A DNA stretch of 10,597 nucleotides from CAMLOF01 sp966692625 (lineage in GTDB: Bacteria > Pseudomonadota > Gammaproteobacteria > Burkholderiales > Burkholderiaceae_C): contig CBKZAG010000116.1 in assembly GCA_966692625.1 (NCBI GenBank), forward strand, positions 1 to 10,597. Reading direction: 5' to 3'. Every line of letters begins with the position of its first letter. Within the stretch, counting starts at the first letter, position 1. Under the pieces are notes generated by a model that was not told where the DNA came from, did not search any database, and saw only the letters and a list, made by a program, of their open reading frames with translations. A program made the position numbers and the translations under genes. Positions 1-5,782 of this stretch are shown here, one piece after another.

Positions 1-168
1 ATCAGCTGCCGCGCGGATGAGCACTCCGAGATCATCGACGCCATCGCCAAGCGCGACGTCAGCCGCGCCGAGAAGCTCATGCTCGACCACCTCGACCACA
101 TCGAAAGCAGCCTGGCACTGGACAGCTCTGCGGCCGAGGTGGACCTAGAGGCCGTCTTCCGGGACTGA
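1..168 (+). CDS. GntR-family regulator, FCD-type C-terminal fragment (5' end outside window)
   Basis: Frame 1 is open from the first base to a TGA at 166-168, giving the last 55 residues of a protein that begins upstream. The visible part is helical, with the pattern DEHSEIIDAIAKRD followed by a second helix containing MLDHLDHIE. This matches the end of the FCD effector-binding domain of GntR regulators, in which a His next to the 'I..AI..rD...A' helix and a late 'HL..I' are typical. The N-terminal winged helix is not in the window. FCD regulators usually sense small carboxylic acids and control adjacent catabolic genes. The co-directional aminotransferase starts 108 bases downstream and is a plausible target, though that link is inferred. 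Another all-helical C-terminus is possible but less likely. Confidence 0.7.
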   Translation: MSCRADEHSEIIDAIAKRDVSRAEKLMLDHLDHIESSLALDSSAAEVDLEAVFRD

Positions 169-263
169 CCCTCCCGCACCCCAAAACCGTTGCTTGGCCC
201 CGCCGGGGCCGGACGCGTCCCTGCGCGGGCGTGCGTGCGCCTGCGCCTTTTTGCCAGCCATAC

Positions 264-270
264 AAGGAGA
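264..270 (+). promoter_or_regulatory. Shine-Dalgarno site fixing the aminotransferase start
   Basis: AAGGAGA lies six bases before the ATG at 277. The frame is open back to an ATG at 190, but that start has no such site, so 277 is preferred. Confidence 0.75.
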
Positions 271-276
271 CAAACC

Positions 277-1524
277 ATGCCCAACCTCAACTTCCACCCC
301 GCGGGCCGCCACTTCCTGCAGATTCCCGGCCCCAGCCCGGTGCCCGACCGCCTGCTGCGCGCCATGAGCTACCCCACCATCGACCACCGGGGCCCGGAGT
401 TCGGCGTACTGGGGCTGCAAGTGCTTGCGGGCCTGCAGAAAATCTTCCAGACACGCCACCCCGTGGTGGTGTACCCGGCGTCGGGCACAGGCGCTTGGGA
501 AGCGGCGCTCACCAACACTATGAGCCCCGGTGACACCGTGCTGATGTACGAGACCGGCCACTTCGCCACCCTGTGGCAGAAGATGGCGCTGCGGCTTGGC
601 CTGGCACCCGAATTCCTGGCCATGCCGGGCACCTGCCCGCGCACCGGCCTGCCCAACAGCTGGCGCCATGGCGTGCAGGCCGACCTGATCGAGAAACGCC
701 TGCGCCAGGACGACAACCACCAGATCAAGGCGGTGTGCGTGGTGCACAACGAAACCTCCACCGGCGTCACCAGCGACATCGCCGCCGTGCGGCGCGCCAT
801 AGACGCTGCCGGGCACCCCGCGCTGCTGATGGTGGACACCATATCGGGCCTGGCCGCCGCCGACTACCGGCACGACGAATGGGGCGTTGACGTGACCGTG
901 AGCGGCTCGCAAAAAGGCCTGATGCTGCCCCCGGGCATCAGCTTCAACGCCTTGTCGCCCAAGGCCCTGGAAGCGTCGCGGCACGCCCGGCTGCCCCGCG
1001 CCTTCTGGGCCTGGGACGAGATCGTCGAGATGAACAAGACGGGCTACTGGCCCTACACCCCCAACACCAACCTGCTCTACGCCCTGAGCGAGGCGATCGA
1101 CATGATCCTGGACGAAGGGCTGCCCCAGCTTTTTGCGCGCCACCAGCGGCTGGGGCAGGCCTGCCGCCTGGCGGTCCAGGCCTGGGGGCTGGACGTGCAG
1201 TGTGCCGACCCGCGCGTCAGCTCGCCCGTGCTCACTGGCGTGGTCACCCCCCAAGGCCACGACGCCGATGCCGTGCGGCGCCTCATCTACGAACGCTTCA
1301 ACATGTCGCTGGGCACCGGGCTGGGCAAGCTCAAGGGGCGCATGTTCCGCATTGGCCACCTCGGCGAGTGCAACGACCTGGCGCTGCTGGCGGCCCTCAA
1401 CGGCTGCGAGATGGGCTTGCGCCTGGCCGGTGTGCCCCTGCAGGGCAGCGGCGTGCTGGCCGCGCAAGAGCACCTGCGCGACACCTCGCAGACCCAGGCG
1501 CGCTACCCGCAGGCCGGAGCCTGA
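277..1524 (+). CDS. Class V PLP aminotransferase, alanine/serine/aspartate-glyoxylate aminotransferase group
   Basis: This encodes 415 residues, a normal length for the family. Members transfer an amino group from Ala, Ser or Asp to glyoxylate using pyridoxal phosphate. The N-terminus has the family motif IPGPSPVPDRLLRAM, followed by IDHRGPEF near residue 36. The phosphate-binding loop is SGTGAWEAA at about residues 69-77. Asp187, in LLMVDTISG, should contact the cofactor pyridine nitrogen. Lys213, in SGSQKGLMLPPG, should form the Schiff base. The 26-residue Asp-Lys spacing equals that of human AGT. The C-terminus has GTGLGKLKGRMFRIGHLG and GSGVLAAQEHLR, shared with bacterial serine- and aspartate-glyoxylate enzymes. 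Those enzymes usually read VDGVSS at the Asp, whereas this one reads VDTISG, so the exact amino donor is open. The CoA-transferase follows 16 bases later, probably in the same transcript. Confidence 0.88.
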   Translation: MPNLNFHPAGRHFLQIPGPSPVPDRLLRAMSYPTIDHRGPEFGVLGLQVLAGLQKIFQTRHPVVVYPASGTGAWEAALTNTMSPGDTVLMYETGHFATLWQKMALRLGLAPEFLAMPGTCPRTGLPNSWRHGVQADLIEKRLRQDDNHQIKAVCVVHNETSTGVTSDIAAVRRAIDAAGHPALLMVDTISGLAAADYRHDEWGVDVTVSGSQKGLMLPPGISFNALSPKALEASRHARLPRAFWAWDEIVEMNKTGYWPYTPNTNLLYALSEAIDMILDEGLPQLFARHQRLGQACRLAVQAWGLDVQCADPRVSSPVLTGVVTPQGHDADAVRRLIYERFNMSLGTGLGKLKGRMFRIGHLGECNDLALLAALNGCEMGLRLAGVPLQGSGVLAAQEHLRDTSQTQARYPQAGA

Positions 1525-1540
1525 CGCTACCATCGGGGCC

Positions 1541-2719
1541 ATGCAAGCACTCCAAGGACTCAAGGTACTGGAACTGGGCCAGCTCATCGCCGGCCCCTTC
1601 GCGGCCAAGACGCTCGCCGACTTCGGCGCCGACGTCATCAAGATCGAACCGCCCAACGGCGGCGACCCGCTGCGCAAGTGGCGGTTGCTGCGCGAGGGCA
1701 CCTCGGTCTGGTGGGAGGTGCAGTCGCGCAACAAGCGTTCGGTCTGCCTGGACCTGCGCACCCCCGAAGGGCAGGACGTGGTGCGCCGCCTGGCCGCCGA
1801 GGCCGACGTGCTGATCGAGAACTTCAAGCCCGGCACCCTGGAAGGCTGGGGCCTGGGCTGGGAAGACCTGCATGCGCTCAACCCCAAGCTCGTCATGCTG
1901 CGCCTGTCGGGCTACGGCCAGACTGGGCCCTACGCCCACAAGCCTGGCTTCGGCATCCTGGGTGAAGCCATGGGCGGGCTGCGCCACCTCACCGGCGAGC
2001 CTGGGCGCGTGCCGGTGCGCACGGGCGTGTCGATTGGCGACTCCATCGCCGCGCTGCACGGGGTACTGGGCGTGATGTTCGCGCTGTACCACCGCGACGC
2101 GCGCGGCGGCCAGGGCCAGATGATCGACGTGGCCCTGTACGAGAGCGTCTTCAACCTGATGGAAAGCCTGCTGCCCGAGTACGACGCCTTCGGCGTGGTG
2201 CGCGAGCGCGCGGGCAGCGCCCTGCCTGGCATTGCGCCGTCCAACGCCTACCGTTGCGCGGACGGCGGCTACGTGCTCATCGGCGGCAATGGCGACAGCA
2301 TCTACAAGCGGCTCATGCACGCCATTGGCCGCGACGACCTGGGGCAAGACCCCGACCTGGCGCAGAACGATGGCCGCGCACGCCGCAGCACGGAGCTGGA
2401 CGCCGCCATCGAAGCCTGGACCAGCCAGCGCAGCATTGACGAGGTGATTGCCGTGCTGGACGCCGCCGAGGTACCGGTGGGCAAGATCTACACCGCTGCC
2501 GACATTGCCAGCGACCCGCAATACCAGGCGCGCGACATGGTGCTGCAGGTGCAGGACAGCCACGGCCAGCCGCTCAAGGTGCCGGGCATTGTTCCCAAGC
2601 TCAGCGCCACGCCCGGTGCCATCCAACACCCGGCACCGCGCCTGGGCGAGCACACGGCAGATGTGCTGACTGACGCCGGTTGGCCGGGGCGTGACGGCTT
2701 GTCAAACAGCACAGCATAA
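1541..2719 (+). CDS. Class III CoA-transferase (CaiB/BaiF family)
   Basis: This encodes 392 residues, typical of family III CoA-transferases, which move CoA between carboxylic acids through an Asp-linked acyl intermediate. The N-terminus is the standard GLKVLELGQLIAGPFAAKTL, then LADFGADVIKIEPP. Further family blocks are NKRSVCLDLRTPEG, LIENFKPGTLE and LRLSGYGQTGPY. The catalytic Asp is Asp167 in TGVSIGDSIAALHG, followed by GQGQMIDVALYE. The start is the ATG at 1541, 16 bases after the aminotransferase stop. The frame is open further upstream, but only as a shadow of that gene. A weak GGGG precedes the ATG, so translation may be coupled to the gene ahead. The sequence resembles the succinyl/glutaryl/citramalate-type branch rather than proven formyl-CoA:oxalate enzymes, but the substrate cannot be assigned. 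Pairing with a glyoxylate aminotransferase points to a short-chain acid pathway (inference). Confidence 0.88.
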   Translation: MQALQGLKVLELGQLIAGPFAAKTLADFGADVIKIEPPNGGDPLRKWRLLREGTSVWWEVQSRNKRSVCLDLRTPEGQDVVRRLAAEADVLIENFKPGTLEGWGLGWEDLHALNPKLVMLRLSGYGQTGPYAHKPGFGILGEAMGGLRHLTGEPGRVPVRTGVSIGDSIAALHGVLGVMFALYHRDARGGQGQMIDVALYESVFNLMESLLPEYDAFGVVRERAGSALPGIAPSNAYRCADGGYVLIGGNGDSIYKRLMHAIGRDDLGQDPDLAQNDGRARRSTELDAAIEAWTSQRSIDEVIAVLDAAEVPVGKIYTAADIASDPQYQARDMVLQVQDSHGQPLKVPGIVPKLSATPGAIQHPAPRLGEHTADVLTDAGWPGRDGLSNSTA

Positions 2720-2729
2720 ATCACACACC

Positions 2730-2745
2730 TCCCCTAAACAGGGGA
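2730..2745 (+). repeat. Perfect 6-bp inverted repeat upstream of the glutathione S-transferase gene
   Basis: TCCCCT and AGGGGA are separated by AAAC. The repeat starts 11 bases after the CoA-transferase stop and lies 70 bases before the next start codon. No T-run follows, so it is not a standard intrinsic terminator. It could be an operator or a small RNA hairpin. Confidence 0.4.
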
Positions 2746-2815
2746 TGGGCAAAGCGCACCGCGTCTGTCAGACTCGCGCCCCAGTTACAACACAGTCTGG
2801 GAGAGGCTACACACC

Positions 2816-3565
2816 ATGCGCCTTGTCGGCATGCTCGATTCACCTTACGTTCGCCGCGTTGCGGTGTCGCTGCAACTGCTCGGCCTGCGCTTCGAGCATG
2901 AACCGCTCTCGGTGTTTCGCACCGCCAAGGAGTTCCAACAAATCAACCCCGTGGTGAAGGCGCCCACGCTGGTGTGCGACGACGGCTCCACGCTGATGGA
3001 TTCGACGCTGATCCTGGAATACGCCGAGGCGCTGGCTTGGCCGCACACCCTGGTACCCCATGGCCTGCCCGGCCTGCAGCGCGACCTGCGCCTGACGGCC
3101 CTGGCTCTGGCTGCTTGTGAAAAGAGCGTGCAGATCGTCTACGAGCGCAACCTGCGCCCCGCCGAGAAACAGCACGAACCTTGGCTGAACCGTGTGTCGG
3201 CCCAGCTCTTGGCTGCCTGCGACGCGCTGGAAAACGAGCTCATCCGCGCACCCCTGCCCTTGCCCGAAAATGCCATCCAGCGCGCAGGCGTGGCCGTCGC
3301 CATCTCATGGCATTTCGCGCAGCAGGTCGTTGCCGACATGGTGCCCGCGTCCCGCTACCCCTGCCTTGTGGAATACTCGGCACACGCCGAAAGGCTTCCC
3401 GCCTTTCTTGCCGCGCCGCATGGCGACGGCACCCACCGCCCCGCCGAGCCCCATGGAAGATCCAACGTCCCGCCGCCTCACCGACCTGGAGATCAAGACC
3501 AGCTTCCAGGAGGACTTGCTGGAACAGCTCAATCAACTGGTCTACCAGCAGCAGTTGCAGATTGA
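2816..3565 (+). CDS. Glutathione S-transferase-like protein with an unusual C-terminal run-on
   Basis: The first ~209 residues read as a complete soluble glutathione S-transferase. The thioredoxin-fold N-terminal domain starts MRLVGMLDSPYVRRVAVSL, with the Ser9-Pro10-Tyr11 site. The cis-proline is Pro50 in VVKAPTL, and Asp62-Ser63 (TLMDSTLILEYAE) takes the place of the usual glutathione-binding Glu/Asp-Ser pair. The all-helical C-terminal domain includes LALAACEKSVQIVYERNLRPAEKQ. Homologues usually end near AERLPAFLAAPHGDGT, here about residue 206. This frame continues for about 40 Pro/Gly/Ala/Gln-rich residues to 3565 and overlaps slyX by 113 bases. That tail has the look of a shadow translation of slyX rather than a folded domain. 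A GAGAGG ribosome site at 2801-2806 supports the ATG. The substrate is unknown. Confidence 0.85.
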   Translation: MRLVGMLDSPYVRRVAVSLQLLGLRFEHEPLSVFRTAKEFQQINPVVKAPTLVCDDGSTLMDSTLILEYAEALAWPHTLVPHGLPGLQRDLRLTALALAACEKSVQIVYERNLRPAEKQHEPWLNRVSAQLLAACDALENELIRAPLPLPENAIQRAGVAVAISWHFAQQVVADMVPASRYPCLVEYSAHAERLPAFLAAPHGDGTHRPAEPHGRSNVPPPHRPGDQDQLPGGLAGTAQSTGLPAAVAD

Positions 3566-3668
3566 CCAGCTCGCCGGGGAACTGGCCAGGCTGCGTTTGC
3601 AGATGCAGGACAACGCTTCCACGCCCGCCTTCCGCAGCCTGCGGGACGAGTTGCCCCCGCACTACTGA
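3453..3668 (+). CDS. slyX: SlyX family protein
   Basis: This encodes 71 residues, the usual SlyX length. The protein is a short coiled coil: LTDLEIKTSFQEDLLEQLN, then LVYQQQLQIDQLAGELARLR, with hydrophobic residues at heptad positions. It ends in ELPPHY, the same closing PPHY found in enterobacterial SlyX. The family has no proven biochemical role; it was named for its position next to slyD in Escherichia coli. The ATG at 3453 is preferred because it matches family length. An in-frame ATG at 3420 would add MATAPTAPPSP, which has no family counterpart. The start lies inside the extended frame of the upstream glutathione S-transferase gene and has no clear ribosome site, so translation is probably coupled to that gene. 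Confidence 0.85.
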   Translation: MEDPTSRRLTDLEIKTSFQEDLLEQLNQLVYQQQLQIDQLAGELARLRLQMQDNASTPAFRSLRDELPPHY

Positions 3669-3693
3669 GACACGGCAAACGGCAAAGATGCGG

Positions 3694-3711
3694 CGCCAAA
3701 TGGCGGTTTTT
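3694..3711 (+). terminator. Possible weak intrinsic terminator after slyX
   Basis: CGCC-AAAT-GGCG forms a 4-bp stem, followed after one G by TTTTT at 3707-3711. It begins 26 bases after the slyX stop. The stem is short, so this is tentative. Confidence 0.3.
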
Positions 3712-3775
3712 CCGGGCTTCTGGTGCTTTGCGGGCCGTTAGATTGGAGGCTCGCGTCTTTCCATCCGGCAAACAC

Positions 3776-3780
3776 AGGAG
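3776..3780 (+). promoter_or_regulatory. Shine-Dalgarno site of the Ala/Pro-rich protein
   Basis: AGGAG lies six bases before the ATG at 3787. It supports both that start and the reality of the gene over its antisense open frame. Confidence 0.65.
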
Positions 3781-3786
3781 CCGCTC

Positions 3787-4257
3787 ATGAGAATCCCGTC
3801 CACGTCAAACGTCCCGTTCATGCGTGAAACCACCAAGGCGGCAGGCCAGAACCGCGCCGAGCGTGGCGAAACACAAACGTCCGCAGAACAACCCGCCAAG
3901 ACAGCCCCGCCAGGCTTGCAGAAGGTGTTCGACCGTCTGCAAGCCATGGGTGAAAGCCGTACCCAGGGTCAAGGCGTGGCCATGGACCGCATCAGCCGCA
4001 ACCTGGCCCGCTACGCCGAGAACCAGGCGCTGGCGCCTGCACCCGCACCGGCACCTGTGGAAGATGCCGCGCCAGACGCCACCCCGCCTGTGACAGAAGC
4101 ACCAGATGAAACACCGGCGGCAGCCGAAACCGTTACCGCGGAAGCCCCTGCTACGGCGCCCGCCCCGGCAACGCCTGAGAGCACCGACACCGTCGCCGAG
4201 CTGATCGATTCGCTGGCCGAGCCGGCTGACGACGCCAGCACCCCGGCCAGCGCCTGA
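3787..4257 (+). CDS. Unrecognised protein with an Ala/Pro/Thr/Glu-rich C-terminal half
   Basis: This encodes 156 residues that I do not recognise. The first ~85 residues are polar and basic, with one ordered-looking helical segment, GLQKVFDRLQAMGES, then MDRISRNLARYAENQAL. From about residue 86 the sequence is nearly all Ala, Pro, Thr, Glu and Asp (APAPAPAPVEDAAPDATPP and similar), probably disordered and acidic. A last short helix, TVAELIDSLAEPA, precedes the end. There is no signal peptide, membrane segment or cysteine, so it is probably cytoplasmic. The ribosome site at 3776-3780 supports the start. The gene converges on the RIC gene, whose stop lies 44 bases away. No function is proposed. 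Confidence 0.68.
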   Translation: MRIPSTSNVPFMRETTKAAGQNRAERGETQTSAEQPAKTAPPGLQKVFDRLQAMGESRTQGQGVAMDRISRNLARYAENQALAPAPAPAPVEDAAPDATPPVTEAPDETPAAAETVTAEAPATAPAPATPESTDTVAELIDSLAEPADDASTPASA

Positions 4258-4283
4258 CATTTTGCGGCGCCCTGTTGCCCTCT

Positions 4284-4299
4284 CTGCGCCGGTGCGCAG
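4284..4299. terminator. GC-rich hairpin between converging genes
   Basis: CTGCGC-CGGT-GCGCAG is a perfect 6-bp stem with a 4-base loop. It sits between the stop of the Ala/Pro-rich gene (4257) and the stop of the leftward RIC gene (4302). The position suits a shared terminator, but neither strand has a T-run after it, so the call is tentative. Confidence 0.35.
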
Positions 4300-4301
4300 G
4301 T

Positions 4302-4991
4302 TCAGGCCACGGCCCCTTCGAACCGGGGGAACAGCACGTTGTTTTCCAGATGAATGTGCTGCATCAGGTCATCGGTCAGGCGCGCAGTCCCTGCAAAAAG
4401 CGCGCGCCAGGTGTTGCATGCGCCTTCTGGCGGCGTGTGGTCGTGGGTCAACTGGCCCAGCCGCTCCAGTTGCTCGCCGTGGCTGGTGTGTTCGTGCCGC
4501 ATCACGCCTATCGGCTGCGCCGCCATGGGGTGGCCGCCGCGCTTGAGCATGGGGAACAGAATGTTCTCTTCCTTGGCCATGTGGTCCAGCAGCTCGGCCT
4601 CAACCCCTTCCAAAAAGTCCGCCAGCCCGGCAGGCACCTGCGGGTGATCGCGGTGCACGGCCTCCACCCGGCGCGCCATGCGGATGAGTTCCGGCAACAG
4701 CAGGCGGTGCACCTCGTGGTAACGGGTCAGGATGTGGTCGATCAACTCACCACTGGGTGCACTGATCTGCGGCTCCGGCGCCTCCTGCGCCAGCGCTTCC
4801 AGCTCCTGGCGCACGGCGGCCAGGTCCAGCCCCTTGTTGGCGCAGGCTTCCTGTAGCGTCACCTGGCCGCCACAGCAAAAGTCCAGCTTCAGGCGGCGCA
4901 GCACGGCCGTGGCGCCGGGCAAGTCCACGGCAATGCGGCCCAGGCTCTGCCCGGCAAGGTCAACAGCGGTGGGAGTGACAACAGAATCCAT
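4302..4991 (-). CDS. ytfE: Iron-sulfur cluster repair di-iron protein (RIC; YtfE/ScdA/DnrN family)
   Basis: This encodes 229 residues, close to the ~220 of Escherichia coli YtfE. RIC proteins are cytoplasmic di-iron hemerythrin-like proteins that restore iron-sulfur clusters damaged by nitric oxide or peroxide. The N-terminal ScdA_N (DUF542) part carries LKLDFCCGGQ, the paired-cysteine hallmark, near residue 38. The hemerythrin-like part supplies the expected iron ligands: the histidines of YHEVHRLL, HMAKEENILFP (His plus Glu), MRHEHTSHG, and HIHLENNVLFPRF (His plus Glu). It is read leftward from an ATG at 4989-4991, with an AGGA site (plus-strand 5000-5003) eight bases ahead. It is divergent from nsrR, and an NsrR-like site sits 15 bases upstream of its start. 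It is therefore probably repressed by NsrR and induced by nitric oxide (inference from the site). Confidence 0.93.
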   Translation of the reverse strand: MDSVVTPTAVDLAGQSLGRIAVDLPGATAVLRRLKLDFCCGGQVTLQEACANKGLDLAAVRQELEALAQEAPEPQISAPSGELIDHILTRYHEVHRLLLPELIRMARRVEAVHRDHPQVPAGLADFLEGVEAELLDHMAKEENILFPMLKRGGHPMAAQPIGVMRHEHTSHGEQLERLGQLTHDHTPPEGACNTWRALFAGTARLTDDLMQHIHLENNVLFPRFEGAVA

Positions 4992-5006
4992 GACTTGTTT
5001 CCTTTA

Positions 5007-5029
5007 AACATGCATTTGATATGCGTATT
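5007..5029. promoter_or_regulatory. NsrR-like operator, RIC-proximal
   Basis: The two half-sites AACATGCATTT and ATATGCGTATT flank one central G. The known NsrR consensus is an 11-1-11 palindrome of AAGATGCATTT and its complement. Nine or more of the 11 positions match in the left half and most match in the right. It lies just upstream of the RIC start codon. Confidence 0.72.
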
Positions 5030-5044
5030 TTAAGAAGATAAGAT
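5016..5044 (+). promoter_or_regulatory. Candidate sigma-70 promoter for nsrR
   Basis: TTGATA at 5016-5021 and TAAGAT at 5039-5044 are 17 bases apart, 39 bases before the nsrR start. Both NsrR-like sites overlap the promoter elements: the first covers the -35 box and the second the -10 box. This fits autorepression. Confidence 0.5.
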
Positions 5045-5062
5045 GCATACAAGATGCTTATT
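5040..5062. promoter_or_regulatory. NsrR-like operator, nsrR-proximal
   Basis: AAGATGCATAC and AGATGCTTATT flank one central A. The left half keeps AAGATGCAT exactly and the right half keeps ATGC, T and TT of the consensus. It overlaps the candidate -10 box of nsrR and ends 21 bases before its ATG. Confidence 0.68.
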
Positions 5063-5083
5063 CAACTTTGGCAGTAGGGTTTT

Positions 5084-5536
5084 ATGCGCCTGACCCAGTG
5101 GACCGATTACAGCCTGCGTGTGCTGATGTACTGCGCCGCCACGCAGGAGCGCGCCCAGGCCGCCACGGTGGCAGAGATTGCCGAGGCCCACGGCATTTCA
5201 CGCCACCACCTGACCAAGGTGGTGATGGCCCTGGCGGCGCAGGGCTGGATCGTGACGCTGCGGGGGCGCGGCGGCGGTCTGCGCCTGGCCCGGCCTGCCG
5301 CGCAGATTGTGCTGGGCGAGGTGGTGCGCCAGACCGAGAGCGACTTCGACATGGTCGAGTGCTTCGACAGTGCGCGCAACACCTGCCGCATCGACGGCCT
5401 GTGCGGACTGAAAGGCGTGCTCAGGCGCGCCACCGACAACTACCTGGCCACGCTGGACGGCGTGACGCTGGCAGACCTGGTGCCCACTACAGGGGAAGCC
5501 GTGCCACTCCCCTGGCCCGCACCTGCGGCGCGCTGA
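5084..5536 (+). CDS. nsrR: Rrf2-family nitric-oxide-sensing repressor NsrR
   Basis: This encodes 150 residues, a normal NsrR length. It opens with MRLTQWTDYSLRVLMY, matching the NsrR start and including Asp8, the fourth cluster ligand in the Streptomyces protein. The winged helix follows at about residues 28-70: TVAEIAEAHGISRHHLTKVV as the helix-turn-helix and RGRGGGLRLARP as the wing. The cluster-binding cysteines are Cys93, Cys101 and Cys107, in VECFDSARNTCRIDGLCGLKG. NsrR proteins hold an iron-sulfur cluster that nitric oxide destroys, releasing repression of detoxification and repair genes. Its divergent partner is the RIC repair gene, and the shared gap carries two NsrR-like sites. A modest AGGG precedes the ATG by four bases. 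The three cysteines separate it from IscR and other Rrf2 regulators, whose spacing and N-termini differ. Confidence 0.92.
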   Translation: MRLTQWTDYSLRVLMYCAATQERAQAATVAEIAEAHGISRHHLTKVVMALAAQGWIVTLRGRGGGLRLARPAAQIVLGEVVRQTESDFDMVECFDSARNTCRIDGLCGLKGVLRRATDNYLATLDGVTLADLVPTTGEAVPLPWPAPAAR

Positions 5537-5582
5537 CACACGCGTTTGCACTCGATCTGCCACGGGCGGTTTAACGGCCTTT

Positions 5583-5602
5583 TAACAGATTGCCGCCTGT
5601 TA
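5583..5602. repeat. 6-bp inverted repeat ahead of the hsdM remnant
   Basis: TAACAG and CTGTTA are separated by eight bases and lie 25 bases before the ATG of the hsdM fragment. The spacing between half-site centres (about 14 bases) would suit an operator. It may be the surviving control region of the original type I restriction operon (inference). Confidence 0.35.
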
Positions 5603-5626
5603 GACTGACGCCGATTCGAGGCCCCC

Positions 5627-5782
5627 ATGCGCGCAAATTTCCAACAACTCGCCAACTTCATCTGGTCGGTGGCCGATCTGTTGCGCAGCCCCTATCGCCC
5701 ACCCCAGTACGAGCGGGTCATGCTGCCCCTGACCGTGCTGCGCCGCTTCGACGCCACTCAGAACAACTTGGCCACCCCATGA
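5627..5782 (+). pseudogene. hsdM: Truncated hsdM (type I restriction-modification methyltransferase), N-terminal remnant
   Basis: This is a 51-codon open frame. The first ~43 residues are a clear HsdM N-terminus: MRANFQQLANFIWSVADLLR, then PPQYERVMLPLTVLRRFD. Full HsdM proteins are about 500 residues or more and continue with the helical bundle and the SAM-dependent N6-adenine methyltransferase domain (NPPF motif). Here the match stops at RRFD and is replaced by ATQNNLATP and a TGA. No methyltransferase motif follows, so the product cannot methylate DNA. The stop overlaps the fic start as ATGA (5779-5782). The simplest reading is an internal deletion that joined the 5' end of hsdM to the start of fic. 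The fragment may still act as a translated leader for fic. Confidence 0.8.

Noticed and set aside
145..1896. 583-codon open frame on the minus strand opposite the aminotransferase and CoA-transferase
   Set aside because: It is antisense to two well-supported enzymes, and its Ala/Gly/Gln/His-rich sequence matches no family. This is a high-GC shadow frame.
1397..2653. 418-codon minus-strand open frame opposite the CoA-transferase
   Set aside because: Its composition is that of a mirror of CaiB coding sequence, and it has no recognisable motif.
4275..4856. Plus-strand open frame opposite the RIC gene
   Set aside because: The minus strand carries the full RIC motif set, while the plus frame has none.
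5590..5778. Upstream extension of fic to an earlier start
   Set aside because: The added 63 residues are a shadow of the hsdM remnant in another frame and are Pro/Arg-rich, unlike Fic proteins.
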